The notes beneath the pieces were generated by a model. That model worked only from the letters and a program-made list of their open reading frames with translations, did no database searches and was not told the DNA's origin. Made by a program: the position numbers and the translations under genes. A stretch of 64,000 bases of DNA from assembly GCA_036429605.1 (NCBI GenBank), contig CM071590.1:3224001-3288000 (forward strand). Reading direction: 5' to 3'. Origin of the DNA: Cladobotryum mycophilum (Eukaryota; Ascomycota; Sordariomycetes; Hypocreales; Hypocreaceae). Below, piece after piece: positions 48,708-59,809 of this stretch (positions are counted from its first letter, which is position 1; each line of letters starts with the position of its first letter).

Positions 48708-50312
48708 ATGCCCCTTCGTCGCCTTCAAAAGCAAATTTTCGCCATTCATCAAGATCAAGGCCAAGGCCAGAACCAAGACACGGTCACTCCATCAAGTAAG
48801 CGCTCACTTGTTGTTTTTCCTCACTCTACTAGATCCGTCATCTTTTTATCGTTTCTACACAATTCTACACTTGTTCCACCAGCGGCCTTTGCTCGTAGAA
48901 CCGTTCACTAGCGCAACGATCCGATCTGTTCCGGTTGCTCGCTGGCTCCCATAATAGCCCTTCAACAACAAGAGAGCATCCACTGCTTACTGTCTTGTCC
49001 TCCCCTCCCTCCCTCCCTCCCTCCCTGCCAACAAAGAAAATAAATTTTACCCACCGCAGGGTTCATATACTTGTGCATAGTACTTGGAAGACTCAACTCA
49101 ATTGCTAATGACGGACCTCCTTATGCAGTCGTCGAACCTGTCGCCAAATCTCTCTTGCCAAATGACCCACCGGGAACGAGAACATTAGAACCCGCAACCA
49201 CCAGCGCAATAAACAGCATGCAGGGTCCCGCAAACCCCGTCTCGAAGCAGGTACTGGGAAGGACCGCCACAATCCGCAGTGTTCCTAGCTTTGAGGGCTC
49301 CGATTCGAGCCACGAAAGCAAACACAGCAGTACTGGTTTCTCTAGTAGCGTCACCAGCAAAGCCAGCGGTTTGTCCGTCGTCGCAAGCAGTCCCATAGAA
49401 AGAACGCCATCGCCTGGCCTGAAGCTCAAAGCCGATACAATGAACGATGCGCCCGTAAGATGGAGTACGGCCAGTCTAAGGCCCGTGGAAACGAACTCCC
49501 ATACCCAAGATCTGGCGGTGCTCTCAGATGGAGAACAGGAAAATGGGCAATGGGACTCGACCATTGGCAAGGCTGGGCTTGGCAAGACCGGCAGGGTCAT
49601 CAACAAGCTCGTCAGCGACAACGACGCCCTAAAACGAGAAATCCAAATCGAGCGATTACGAGCCGAGGAGGCGAAGCAAGCGGCGAAATTGGTCGAGGAC
49701 AAAATGGAGCGCATGGTCAACGAATACGAAGGGCGATTGCTAGAAGCCAATGTAACAAAGACATTGCTTGCGAGAAAAGAGCGACAAGTAGAAACCCTGA
49801 CTGCATCCGTCGACTTGGAAAAGAAAAAGACAGTGGCTGCCCAGGAGCTGGAGCGGAGCTGGAAAGACGAGATGGACAAGGCCAAGTCCGACGCAAAGAC
49901 ACAGGTGGACGAGGCAACGAGCTATGCGCAGTTGATGGAGGGCCGATACAACGCCATCTCCTCCCACTGGCGAAGTCAGGGCGAAGAGGTCAACCGAGCA
50001 GTGACGGCAATCAAAGACGACATTAGCGGCATCGTCGAAGAGCGCAAGTCAGACGACGAAAAGATTCAAACATTGCGAGACCTGTGCGAACAGCAGGACA
50101 GCAATATCAAGGAGCTAAGACGCGAAAAAGAGGAAATCGCAAGACTATTTGAAGAGTACAAGAGGACTCAAGAGGAGGACCTCAAAGATATCAAAGTCAA
50201 TGCCCGCAAGAGGGAAGAAGAGCAGGAGAGATTATTAGAGGAATCAAGAGAGGCGCTGGACAAGTTGAGGTGGGCCTTGAATGTTAAGAAGAACGTCAAG
50301 GATGCCCAATGA
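48708..50312 (+). CDS. She3-like coiled-coil protein
   Basis: Exon 1 is 48708-48795 (MPLRRLQKQIFAIHQDQGQG...). The most likely second exon starts at 49129, giving 423 aa; a branch-like GCTAATGAC lies shortly before that acceptor. Acceptors at 49060 and 49081 are also in frame, so residues 30-55 are uncertain. The first half is Ser/Thr/Pro-rich and disordered. From about 175 to the end it is one long coiled coil (LKREIQIERLRAEEAKQAAK, RKERQVETLTASVDLEKKK, EEIARLFEEYKRTQEEDL). The pattern matches the fungal SHE3 family. In budding yeast She3 links mRNA-binding She2 to myosin Myo4; filamentous fungi lack She2, so here a role in RNA or ER transport is inference. Confidence 0.78.
49004..49026. repeat. 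CTCC microsatellite in She3-like intron
   Basis: About five CTCC units within the presumed intron 1. Confidence 0.85.
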
Positions 50313-52042
50313 GTTTGATTCTTGTCCCTGAAGAATCACAACCACACATACACATACACCTACACATTCACACACTCGCTCACTCACAAAACCTCAACAC
50401 AACTTACTCGACTTTTACACACAAACTTATTGGTGAATATTCGCCATCTACATGCGCGTTTCATTCCAGCACATAATTCAGGGCTTTCAGGCTTCTCTAA
50501 TGGTTTCTCGGAATCCATCACAATCAGGACGAATGGGCTCCCGCATGATGATACCACCTTCTTTTCGACTTGTTGTTTTAAGAACCAGATAGACGGGATA
50601 TTTAGTTGTACCACGGATAGGATATGGACGGGTTTTCTTTTCTCTTCAAACCTCCAAAACTAGGGGGAAGACCACGCTTTCGTGGGGCGCATTTGGCGTT
50701 GGATTTGCATATTGAGAGACGGCAGGGTCCTGGCTTTTTTCCTTTTTTTTTGTTCTTTTCAATTTCGTTTTAGCATGCGTCTTTTTTTTTGCTTTGACAA
50801 AGCGAGCGGGGATCAAGTGTCACCAAGGTCTTCCCACGCCAAGGTCGTTTTTTCAAGAAGGTTAGAAACTGGAAGGGGGTGGAGCATAAGAAAGAGGAGC
50901 ACACAAGGCAATGGGCATGGCGGCATATGTAAGGTTTTAACTTTCTGGACTACTATTGGAGTAAAAGGGATCAAGTCAGACAGGCTCTGAATATAATGTT
51001 TGCGCTTCAAGTTGAGAGCTGGATCTAGCCGGGTGGTGTTAATGCTCTAGTATCGCAATGCGTGAATGAATAGGGGGTAAACGCAGGGTATGATGGGAGA
51101 CATGTCTGATTAACTTGAACGCTGGTACGGGATATCACTGACACAAAGGGATTAAGTCTGCAATTGCTCATTGATTCACTTGCGATTTCGATACTCAATG
51201 AGCTTAATCAAGTATACGCTATCTTGCAGGCATTAATGCATTTGCCCTACCTTACCTTGCCTACGAAAGCCATTCACTGAGCTCACGGCTTTTGAGTTAC
51301 CAGTGCTTTATCTAAAAGGCTGTTCTTACCAATGCAGTGAATCAACTTCACCTATTAGCGGTGCAGTTACTGATGAATACGTGTATCTGCCTGCCTGCCT
51401 GCCTACCTGCTTTCCTTCACCAGCTGCGTTCATCTGGCAACCTGCCTGCCTACCTCCTTCCTTATTATCCTCCCGCTATTTGTCCTTTTCCTTCTATTTG
51501 TTTCTTTGCATCACGCACTTCTTTTCCGTTTGCTCTCTTTCAAGAATAGCATCGCCCTGCGGCCTCACTTCCTCGATTCTCACGCCAGGTCGTACTCATT
51601 TCTTTGACGACGACAAGGATATCAAGCATCAACCCGCTGCCGCTCTGCATTTCCTCGTGTGATTTCTTATCCTACCTATTTTAAAGCAAGTCCAGTCGTA
51701 CCGGTCGCAGGCCAGTTATTTTCTCTCGTGGTATTGATCGTCACAAAGATATTGCGCGTCGTATCTTTGATTACGAGGCATTGAGTCTTAAAGAGAGGTA
51801 AGTCCTGACTGAAAGCATGCTATAGTTTTTTTCCTATTAAAGCTCCTTACATTCTTTCTCTCGATTTTCTATTCTTCAACCCCGACAACTACTCCCTCTC
51901 TGTGTTCTCGCCCTATATTGCATAACGCCGTCGAGATACATACAAAGAGTCGCTACTGACTGTATCTGGTCTTTAGTACAAGACATTTCGATGGTTAAAT
52001 ACGGAGTCCCTACTGGGTTTCACGACAATCACTCTGTTCATC
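50313..52042. other. 1.7-kb intergenic region
   Basis: 3' sequence of the She3-like gene, then a CT-rich stretch with CTGC repeats (51389-51450) and the probable promoter of the next gene. No gene is supported. Confidence 0.5.
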
Positions 52043-55000
52043 ATGGATGGTGCATATGTCGAATTCTACATCACCTGCAACCCGCCTTTGCTTCCCAGCG
52101 GTGTTGAATACGTCATTCAGCAAACCCAAGACCTTGTAGATGCAGTACGTCTAGCTTCACATACCCCCTAAGCTCGCTACTGATATATCTTTAGGCTATT
52201 CTTCCTGAAATCCTCTACGAGCCAGATGTGCCCTGGTTCAAATGCATTGCGGCGACTGGAAACAAAGAAAAGATCAATGAGGTTATTCAGGAGACTCTGC
52301 TGTCAATCCTTGAAGAAGAAACCAGTGCCATTGACACAAACATCACCAGCCTGATTGATGTTATTGATAATGTGGCTCAACCCGATATCGACATTCTTGC
52401 CGAGGACCCGAGAGTCATGACATGGTCGAATTATAAGTCACAAGATGGTGGCTTCATTTACTCCTTCAATAAATACCGGTTCCCAGAAACAATGATGCCT
52501 CTTAACTTCAAAACAACATGGCGTGGGATTGAAGAATGGAGCGGCGGCACATTGGAGAATCTTCTCGTAATCTTCAGTCGCCTTGTCAAGGATAAGAGTA
52601 CCCCGATTACACCCGATGAGTTTGGAGAGTTGACAAATTGTCAAATATCCTACAACATGAAAGAGAGCATGATATACCTTGGCACAGATGAGTCGGTCGA
52701 GACTCTGCAATTGGCCACCCGGAAGCTTCAAAATCTTCTCACTTTCGTGGTACGTATCTCGACTTTGAACTCATTGTATACCCGCTCACAGATAGTAGAC
52801 CTCTAATCCTCGCCAAGAGGCTCACCTCATTGCCTTGGAAGGCGATGACCCTCTGAAAGTCGTCTACAAATGGATGTCACACATTGGGCTTTCTCGGACC
52901 ACCTATGTTCAGGTGAGCGGCACTTCCATGGCAGACGAGTATCGTTTGTTATTAAACGCCGCAACTCTTCGCACACAAGTTTTGGATAAACACAGCCGGT
53001 GGGTCGTTGATAGAATGGTATATCCAAACCAGGTCGCTCCTGGACCTACTCTTGCCAAGCCGTTCAGGCCATTTGAGGGTTACGTTTTTCGAGCCAAGGA
53101 AGCCTCTACGGATTTCCAAGCAGTGCAAAAATCTCAGCAAGTATTACAGAAACCCGCTGTACCAGCACTTCCTTTAGCGCCGGGGATGCTACGTATGACA
53201 GTCAACAACTCTACTACAGATTTTTGTAATGTCCCATCAGGAGATCAAAGCAAGTCTCAAAAACAATCTGCGCCTGACAGAGATGACAAGTCAGACCATG
53301 ACAAATCTCCAGAGGAGGGAAATGATCTCATCGACATGGCCGATGCAGAGGATGAGGCAGAGGACCAACTTCCAGACACTGAGGAGGAACCCCAACCTGG
53401 AACTACATTTAATAGTCCACCGGTGGATGAAGCGTTTATCAACTCGTGGCGAGCCAGCGTTCGTAGTGCAACAATGGAGGAATCTCATGAACCGTCCAGT
53501 CTCCCCGATCAGACTGAGGACCTCATTTCCTTTGATGTCCAACCAGAAGCGGAAGATGAAACCAAAGACGGGAACGCATATGAGGAGGTAGACGCTAAAG
53601 TACCCATCATTAACCCAAGCGAGGATCTCATTTACTTTGGGAGCGAGCCTGAGCAGGACGTCTTGGATTGTGGACTTGAGAGAGAATTCTCTGCCTTGAA
53701 GATGTCCGATAACATCTTCAACACCCAAGTCATAGCCGGTGTTGCACATCAAGACGATAACCCCGTGATCTCCTTTGGGCTACAAGAAGATGAAGCAAAC
53801 GAGTTCTTTGAAACTATGCGCCAGAAGGCTAGTCGTGACACTTCTCGTGCGAACAGGGGTGGTTCAAGACAAGTGAGTACTGCAGCTGCATGGATGGGAT
53901 CGTGGAGCGGTTCAGGAGGGGCACGGGGGCATCCTGGAGGAGCACCGAATCCAATAACCCCTATCCAAGAAACCAATGTAAGCCCGCCGAAACACCAACT
54001 TGCTATATCTACTGACCTTGTCATCATTCTAGGTTAACGCGGAGTGGCCGACATTGGGGGCTGTACCTCCATCTCCCAAGAAGCGCAAGAATGCGACCTA
54101 CAGTGCCATCGTAAAAGCCAACAACCCACATCCCTTGACAAACAATCGCTCGCAACAAATTCCATCAAAGGCTCCTCCTGCCTTCCAACCTTTAGCAGAT
54201 GCTCCCGCTTTACAACCTCCAAGTGTGAAGCAAGACGATCATGTCACCGAACTGCCAGCTCAGAGGAGCGAGATACTACAAGATATGGAATTCCAAATCA
54301 AGGACCTAGCTCGTGTCCTACCGTTTACGCCAGGAAACATCTCACTCGAGGCAAAATTCGGAAGGATATACCTCAAACAATTCTCGCCGACCCTAGTCTG
54401 CAGCAGTGAAGGGGGGCCCTCATTTAAAATTGACGAGACCCTTGAGTTTCTGAACGCCCCGAATTTTCGACAAGACCTTGTGGGGTTTTCGTCGATTCTT
54501 ACAACTGTAGGAGAAGAAGCCAACAATATCGTTGCGGTGAGACAGCCAGGAGAGCCACAATGGCACCCATTCGAAAGGCAGACATGGTATGATTTTGTTT
54601 GCACTTTTAATGACAGTCAAAGGCCTTTTATCGTTGAAGTTGAGGCAAACATGTTTCGATATACCATCAGAGAACAACGACAAGAGTCATTCGCAGTCTA
54701 CCTTCACTGCCCGCACCGAGCATGGGATGTTAAAATATGTGCAACACGCTCGAGTCCTTTGGAGGAAATGCCCAGGCATCGATCATTCGCTGAGGCGCTA
54801 ATCGCGTCTATGTCAATCTCGTAAGGAGACAACCTGACAATAAGGAACAAAGCTAATTAGATAATAGGGATCACAGCACTGATGGTATAATAATCGGAAC
54901 TCCAGGAGCAGGAAAAATCGAAGGCCGAGTCGAAAATATTAAAATCCGACAAGTCGCAAAGTATCGACAAAAAAGACAGGGCAGTGAACTAGTCATTACT

Positions 55001-55412
55001 GCCTTTACAACAATGGAAGAAACCACCACCAATCAGGAAGGTTCAGGTACAGCAACTCACAGGAGGAAGATTTGGAGTCGGCGAAGCGGGAATGGTAATG
55101 GTGCCATTCCGTGTCGGTGGTTCGAAGCAGCGATTTCCTCTCCCCGAGCCCAGACTCTTTTCGATCAGAACAAAGTTCTGGAGTTTGGCCAGAGAGCTTC
55201 TTGGGACGTACAGCAACTTGAAAACGATGGAATACTACAAGAGATTTGCCAGCCAGCGTTATCAATGGCAGCAAGTTTGGATCTCATTGGTTGTACAAAC
55301 AATAATGAACAACGTTTGGATGCACGGGATGCATTCCATAATGGGCTCATGGAGCAGAAAGGAAAGAAGGTGCCGTTTGTTTTCTGGTAAAGAATGGGAC
55401 AGCTGGGAGTAA
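52043..55412 (+). CDS. Large fungal protein of unknown function, 1,055 aa (one frame break)
   Basis: Exons 52043-52144, 52195-52749, 52799-53977, 54033-54820 and 54868-55412 give exactly 1,055 aa if one T is removed from the TTT at 55004-55006. Uncorrected, the frame ends at 55390 (1,048 aa) with a different last 95 residues. The N-terminal 340 residues look folded (EFYITCNPPLLPSGVEYVIQ; YKWMSHIGLSRTTYVQVSG). The middle (about 390-690) is acidic, Ser-rich and disordered with DLISF/DLIYF repeats and a nuclear signal SPKKRK. The C-terminal part, about 750-1,055, looks folded again (GRIYLKQFSPTLV; VAKYRQKRQGSELVITA; GGRFGVGEAGMVMVPFR). The Trp-rich end reads MHSIMGSWSRKERR. I do not recognise the family. 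Possibly nuclear; function unknown. Confidence 0.82.
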
Positions 55413-55961
55413 GGGTGGCAATTTTGTCTTGGAGTTCGTTGAGTATATGAGCCGTTCATTTGACTGCAACGAGTTGCTTTTCTGACTATTATGAATAACA
55501 AAATGGGGTACTTGTTAGGAAATAGGACATGATAGTAATCGGAAGCAGGATGGAGGATAATGGTACGGATGTTTTACGCGGTGCATTCAGTCAAGATCTG
55601 ACATGCTTGACCTACCCTGAAGCCTAAATATGGTGATTGTTTTCCCCGGCTTGAAGTCGTATTGCCAAACTGCAAGTATTTGAAGAGGTTGTGGAAACTA
55701 TATGAGGGTTTTTGATACGATGCTTAATCTTAAGCATGTAATAAAGGCCATGGTAGGCCTGCTAGAGGGTCGAGCTGAGAAGCCGAGGATGCAACGTTTG
55801 ACGGGGCAAACATTGGCCCGACTGCATCCATATGCGTAGCAACATCTGCCCGCAATTATCGTTGATCAATATTTGACCCCCGCCTAGTCTCAATCTCTTT
55901 TTTTCCGCTTCCATTTTCTTAACCTGCCTTGCTTCCTCTTTTAGATATAGCCGCGGATACT
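55413..55961. other. Intergenic gap before the dehydrogenase gene
   Basis: About 550 bp of 3' sequence and promoter. Nothing else is seen. Confidence 0.55.
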
Positions 55962-57648
55962 ATGTCGAAAGAATTATACGGTTTTGTGCCGTCAGCGGAT
56001 GGGGGTGCCGAAGTGGTCCTCCCCGCAGCTGAGATCCTAGTCCCAATCACTAGAAGCCATGTTTTTACGAGTCTGTTGCTGGTCGTCGTATTTGTGGTTC
56101 TGTATGGGGTCAGATTGAACTGGGTTCTTACGCATACTCCCAAGGCTGCGGCTGAGTGGGCTGTTGAGCCCATCAAGGCGGAGCATGTTCGCGAGACGTA
56201 TGAGAGGATTAGGAGGGAGGGGAGGGATTTGTGGGAGGATAAGTTTCCGCCTCGGTTGGAGAGGCGGTATATTGTTGTGGGAGGTTCTGGTGAGTAAAAG
56301 GATGTTTTTTCATAGTTGGGTGGTCTACGTTGGAGGGACGATATGCTAACCAATGACTCTAGGGTTTGTTGGAGGGCAGATGATTTTGGATCTCTTGGCC
56401 AGGGGCACCCCCCAGAGGCCATTCGTAACCTCGATGCTCGTCCGCCTTTCCGGGAAGAGTTCACGCAGGGTCCTGCTGCCAAAGTGCAGTTTGTGCAGAC
56501 AGACGTTACCAGCGAGGCGGCTACCCTCGCGGCTTACATGACGCCCTGGCCGGATGCGATCTCCCGTCTGCCGCTGACCGTCTTCCACACGGCAGCGGTT
56601 ATCCGTCCGTACGAGCGGCTCCCCATGTTTTACCACAGATCATCCCGTGTCAACGTCGCTGGGACGGCGCATTCCCTCGCTGCGGCCCGTCGGGCGGGGG
56701 CGACTGTCTTTGTCTTTACGTCGAGCGTGAACGCGGGCTGGCGGGCGGTGCGGTGGTTACAGTTTGTGCCGTGGGCGCGGGATGCTTACCCGCGCAACTT
56801 TGTGCAGGTGATTACCGAGCGGGACTTCTTCGAGCCGATGTGGGATACTGGTGAGTTCCCGACGACGTATGCGAGGAGCAAGGCCGAAGCGGAGAGGCTG
56901 GTGTGCGGGGCGAGTGACGGCGGGATGAGGACGGGGGTGATTAGGCCCGGGTGCGCCATCTATGGAGGGCAGGACGCGAATTTGATTGCAAGGATGTTGG
57001 GGATGGGGACGGTGCCTACGTGGATGGCGTCGGTGGTGCAGAATTGGGTGCATGTGAGGAACGTGACGCTGGCGCATATGAAGTTTGAGGAGGCGCTCTT
57101 GGGCGAGCATGCGGACAAGGTGGCTGCGCGGCCGTACATGGTTACGGATAAGGGGCCCGCGCTCAGGCACTCTGATTCCTACACGATGATCAACGCGGTG
57201 AGCAAGAAGAGCATCCAGATCATCAACGTCCCGCCAGTGCTGCTCCTGCTCTTCGGCTTCGCGCTGGAGGGGTACTGCGTCGCGCTGATGAAGCTCCCCT
57301 GCTGAGGAGGTGGGTGAGCGAGCCGGGGGAGCCGCTGATTATGATGCAGCCGGGGGTGTTTGACACGAGCGTGCACGGGATTGTGGACGATGGGGAGGCG
57401 AGGAAGGGTCCTGGGGAGGGGGTTTGGGGTACGAGGCTTGTTGTGATTCGGTGGAGGGGTTTTGTTTGCAGTTGATGGAGTATAATGAAAGGCTTGGGAG
57501 GGGGAATGAGTTGGTTTGTCGTTGTTGTTGGAAGAGGGGATGTGGGAAGGAGATGTGTGGATTTAGGGGTTGGTGTTTGGTTGGGTCTGGTTTAATGTTG
57601 GGAAGCTGGTTTAGTTTTAGGAAGCTGGTTAGAGAGAAGAAGGGTTAG
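55962..57648 (+). CDS. Membrane-anchored 3-beta-HSD-type dehydrogenase (frame breaks)
   Basis: Exon 1 is 55962-56289 and exon 2 starts at 56363. An N-terminal helix (SLLLVVVFVVLYGVRLNWVL, about 37-56) precedes an NAD(P)-binding Rossmann motif YIVVGGSGFVGGQ at about 103. The catalytic YARSK (YxxxK) lies mid-protein in TTYARSKAEAERLV, followed by RPGCAIYGGQDANLI. The family includes sterol-4-alpha-carboxylate 3-dehydrogenases (Erg26) and related decarboxylating enzymes of the ER; the substrate here is unknown. The reading frame breaks at C-runs 56408-56413 and 57296-57299, and again in a G-rich stretch at 57390-57425. With the first two corrected, the protein continues LLRRWVSEPGEP. The final end is uncertain: stop at 57475 or, after further correction, 57648. 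Confidence 0.75.
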
Positions 57649-58415
57649 ATGTCTAAAGGTAGATTCGGGATGTAGATATGCTTGATGGAATGTAGAACCA
57701 CATATTCAATGGCATGGCAGTGGGTGGTCCTAGTGTTGGATCGGCGTTGATACCTGGATTCCGGTATCAGAAGATACTGTTTCCATGGCACGGGTAGGAG
57801 TCTCAACCCACCGAACGGTTATTTGTCTCGAGTAGATACATATTCTAGATGATTGGTGTCTTTAGTTTTAAGAACAAGACTGCTAACTGCATCTATTAAA
57901 CTAGTTAGAAAACAGACCGAAGAATACAGACGTAACGAGATCCGGTTGATATGAAGATGAGCGTGGATAAGAAGATGGGAGTGGATATGAAGATGTATAA
58001 TAGGGGACTGACTATATGCCAAACCTCAGAAATATGTTACTAACATCCATGCATTGAACGCAACTGGGTGCTGCACAATGCACCATCTGATGCGGTTTCA
58101 ACCACGGCTGAACCATTGCCTACACAAATCTCCAAGTCATCCCTTCTACCCTTTTGCTTATCTCGGATGAATCATTCTTTCGTTATGCTACTTGTTGATA
58201 TGCGAATGAATATAAATAATGGTCATCTTGTAAGTTGTCGTTGAAGCTCACCACCACCACCACCACCACCGGATGTTACGGATAAAGCCAGCCTCCTCGT
58301 CCCGTCCCGTCCCGTCTCACCGCATCACCACGGCTAAACCTATAATTAAACATTATACTATATTCCATATACCCTCCATTTCCATCATATCACCCATCCA
58401 CAACCCAAAGCCGTC
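57649..58415. other. Intergenic gap before the crotonase gene
   Basis: AT-rich 3' sequence, then a CACCAC repeat (58247-58270), a CCGTC repeat and the crotonase promoter. No gene is seen. Confidence 0.55.
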
Positions 58416-59239
58416 ATGCCCCCAGACACAGACCAATCAATCCTCCACTCCCCCTCACCAGAGGGCATCACAATCATCACTCTCAACCGCCCCCACGTCA
58501 AAAACGCCATCAACCACTCCTCATCCCTCCAGCTCGCCCACGCCTTCCACGCCTTCGAAGCAGATCCGAGCCAGAAGGTATGCATCCTCACCGGCACGGG
58601 CACCACCTTTTGCGCAGGCTACGACCTCCAGGAGGTAGCACGGAGCAGCACAGACGCCCTCCGCGCTCAACCCGTTGACAGGCTCAACGGCGGCGCGCTC
58701 GGTCCCATGGGTCCCTCCAGGATGGCCTTCACAAAGCCCGTCATCGCCGTCGTTTCCGGGCACGCCGTCGCGGGGGTCTTGAGCTCTCCCTGCTCGCCGA
58801 CATTCGCATCGCCGACACGACAGCCGTGTTCGGTGTCTTTTGCCGCCGCTTCGGCGTCCCGCTCATCGACGGCGGCACCGTGCGACTCCAGAAGGTCATC
58901 GGCCTCGGCAGGGCAATGGACATGATCCTCACGGGCCGCCCCGTGGACGCCCAGGAAGCCCTATCCATGGGCCTGGCCAACCGCGTGGTCGAAAGGGGAA
59001 CCGCTCTGGAGGCCGCTGTGGAAATGGCCAGAGGCCTGCTCCGGTTCCCGCAGCGGTGCATGAGGGCGGATTTGGCCTCGGCGCATTACAGCGCGTACGA
59101 TGCGAGCAGCCTGGAAGATGCGCTGAGGTATGAGTTTGAGAATGGGTCGCGTGTGGTTAATGAGGAGGGTATTGCTGGTGCTCGGAGGTTTAAAGGGGGT
59201 CAAGGTCGGGGTGGTTCGTTCAAACTAAGCAAATTATAA
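58416..59239 (+). CDS. Enoyl-CoA hydratase/isomerase family protein (one frame break)
   Basis: A single exon encodes 274 aa if one G is restored in the G-run 58772-58776; otherwise the frame diverges after AVAG and stops early. Crotonase motifs are clear: ITLNRPHVKNAI near residue 27, the first oxyanion-hole segment FCAGYDLQEV at about 66, the second VSGHAVAGGLELSLLADIRI at about 113-132 in the corrected frame, and GLGRAMDMILTGRPVDAQEA. The C-terminus RRFKGGQGRGG is typical of fungal relatives. These enzymes hydrate or isomerise acyl-CoA thioesters; substrate and compartment are not decidable, and no clear PTS1 is present (it ends LSKL, which is SKL-like and could be a weak peroxisomal signal). 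The gene is strongly GC-rich. Confidence 0.85.
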
Positions 59240-59809
59240 ACTCGGCCAGTTCAGCATTGCTATAATAGTAATCTGCTCCCAATAGCGATGGAAGCATGTG
59301 AAAATAAATATATATATACCAGGTTGCGTTTGTGATAAAGGAATGGATACCATCAATGTATAAGCCCTGCCGGATGGTAGCAAAAAAAAGAAAAAAGGGG
59401 GGGGGGGGAGGCCAAAATACTTTGATGGAATCTCGGGTTTATTTTATCATCATTTATTTTTAATCAAGAGTATTCATAGTTGAAATGTGCTTTTATATTT
59501 GAAACGAGTTGTAAAACAAAAGAAACTTGTCAATCAAGTCATAGCTCTCTGCCTGGATGCTGCTGCGCACGGTATGCGGCTGGGACGGTCAAAGGGGGTT
59601 TGACGTTTGTGTGGACGGGATGATGTGTTTGCTCATCCAGCGTTGCACAAAAAACGCACAAAGATCGCCTCACGCATCCATCCAGGCATTTTCGTTTATA
59701 TTTCAGCCTACTTCCGCCGCAACTCAACTCTCCTGATGCATTCTGTAACCATACACCAGCGGCTTAGTAGTTCAGTACCTACGTATGTCCTTGCCAGCCA
59801 TTTTATAGC
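59240..59809. other. Intergenic gap before the kinase gene
   Basis: AT-rich sequence with an adjacent A-run and 13-base G-run at 59382-59409. No gene is seen. Confidence 0.55.
59397..59409. repeat. Poly-G run (13)
   Basis: Thirteen G follow A/G-rich sequence. The exact length is unreliable. Confidence 0.8.

Noticed and set aside
55038..55060. A 16-nt GT...AG segment that would restore the frame of the 1,055-aa gene
   Set aside because: Far too short for a spliceosomal intron. The upstream part of the alternative frame already looks coding, so the break lies earlier, at 55004-55006.
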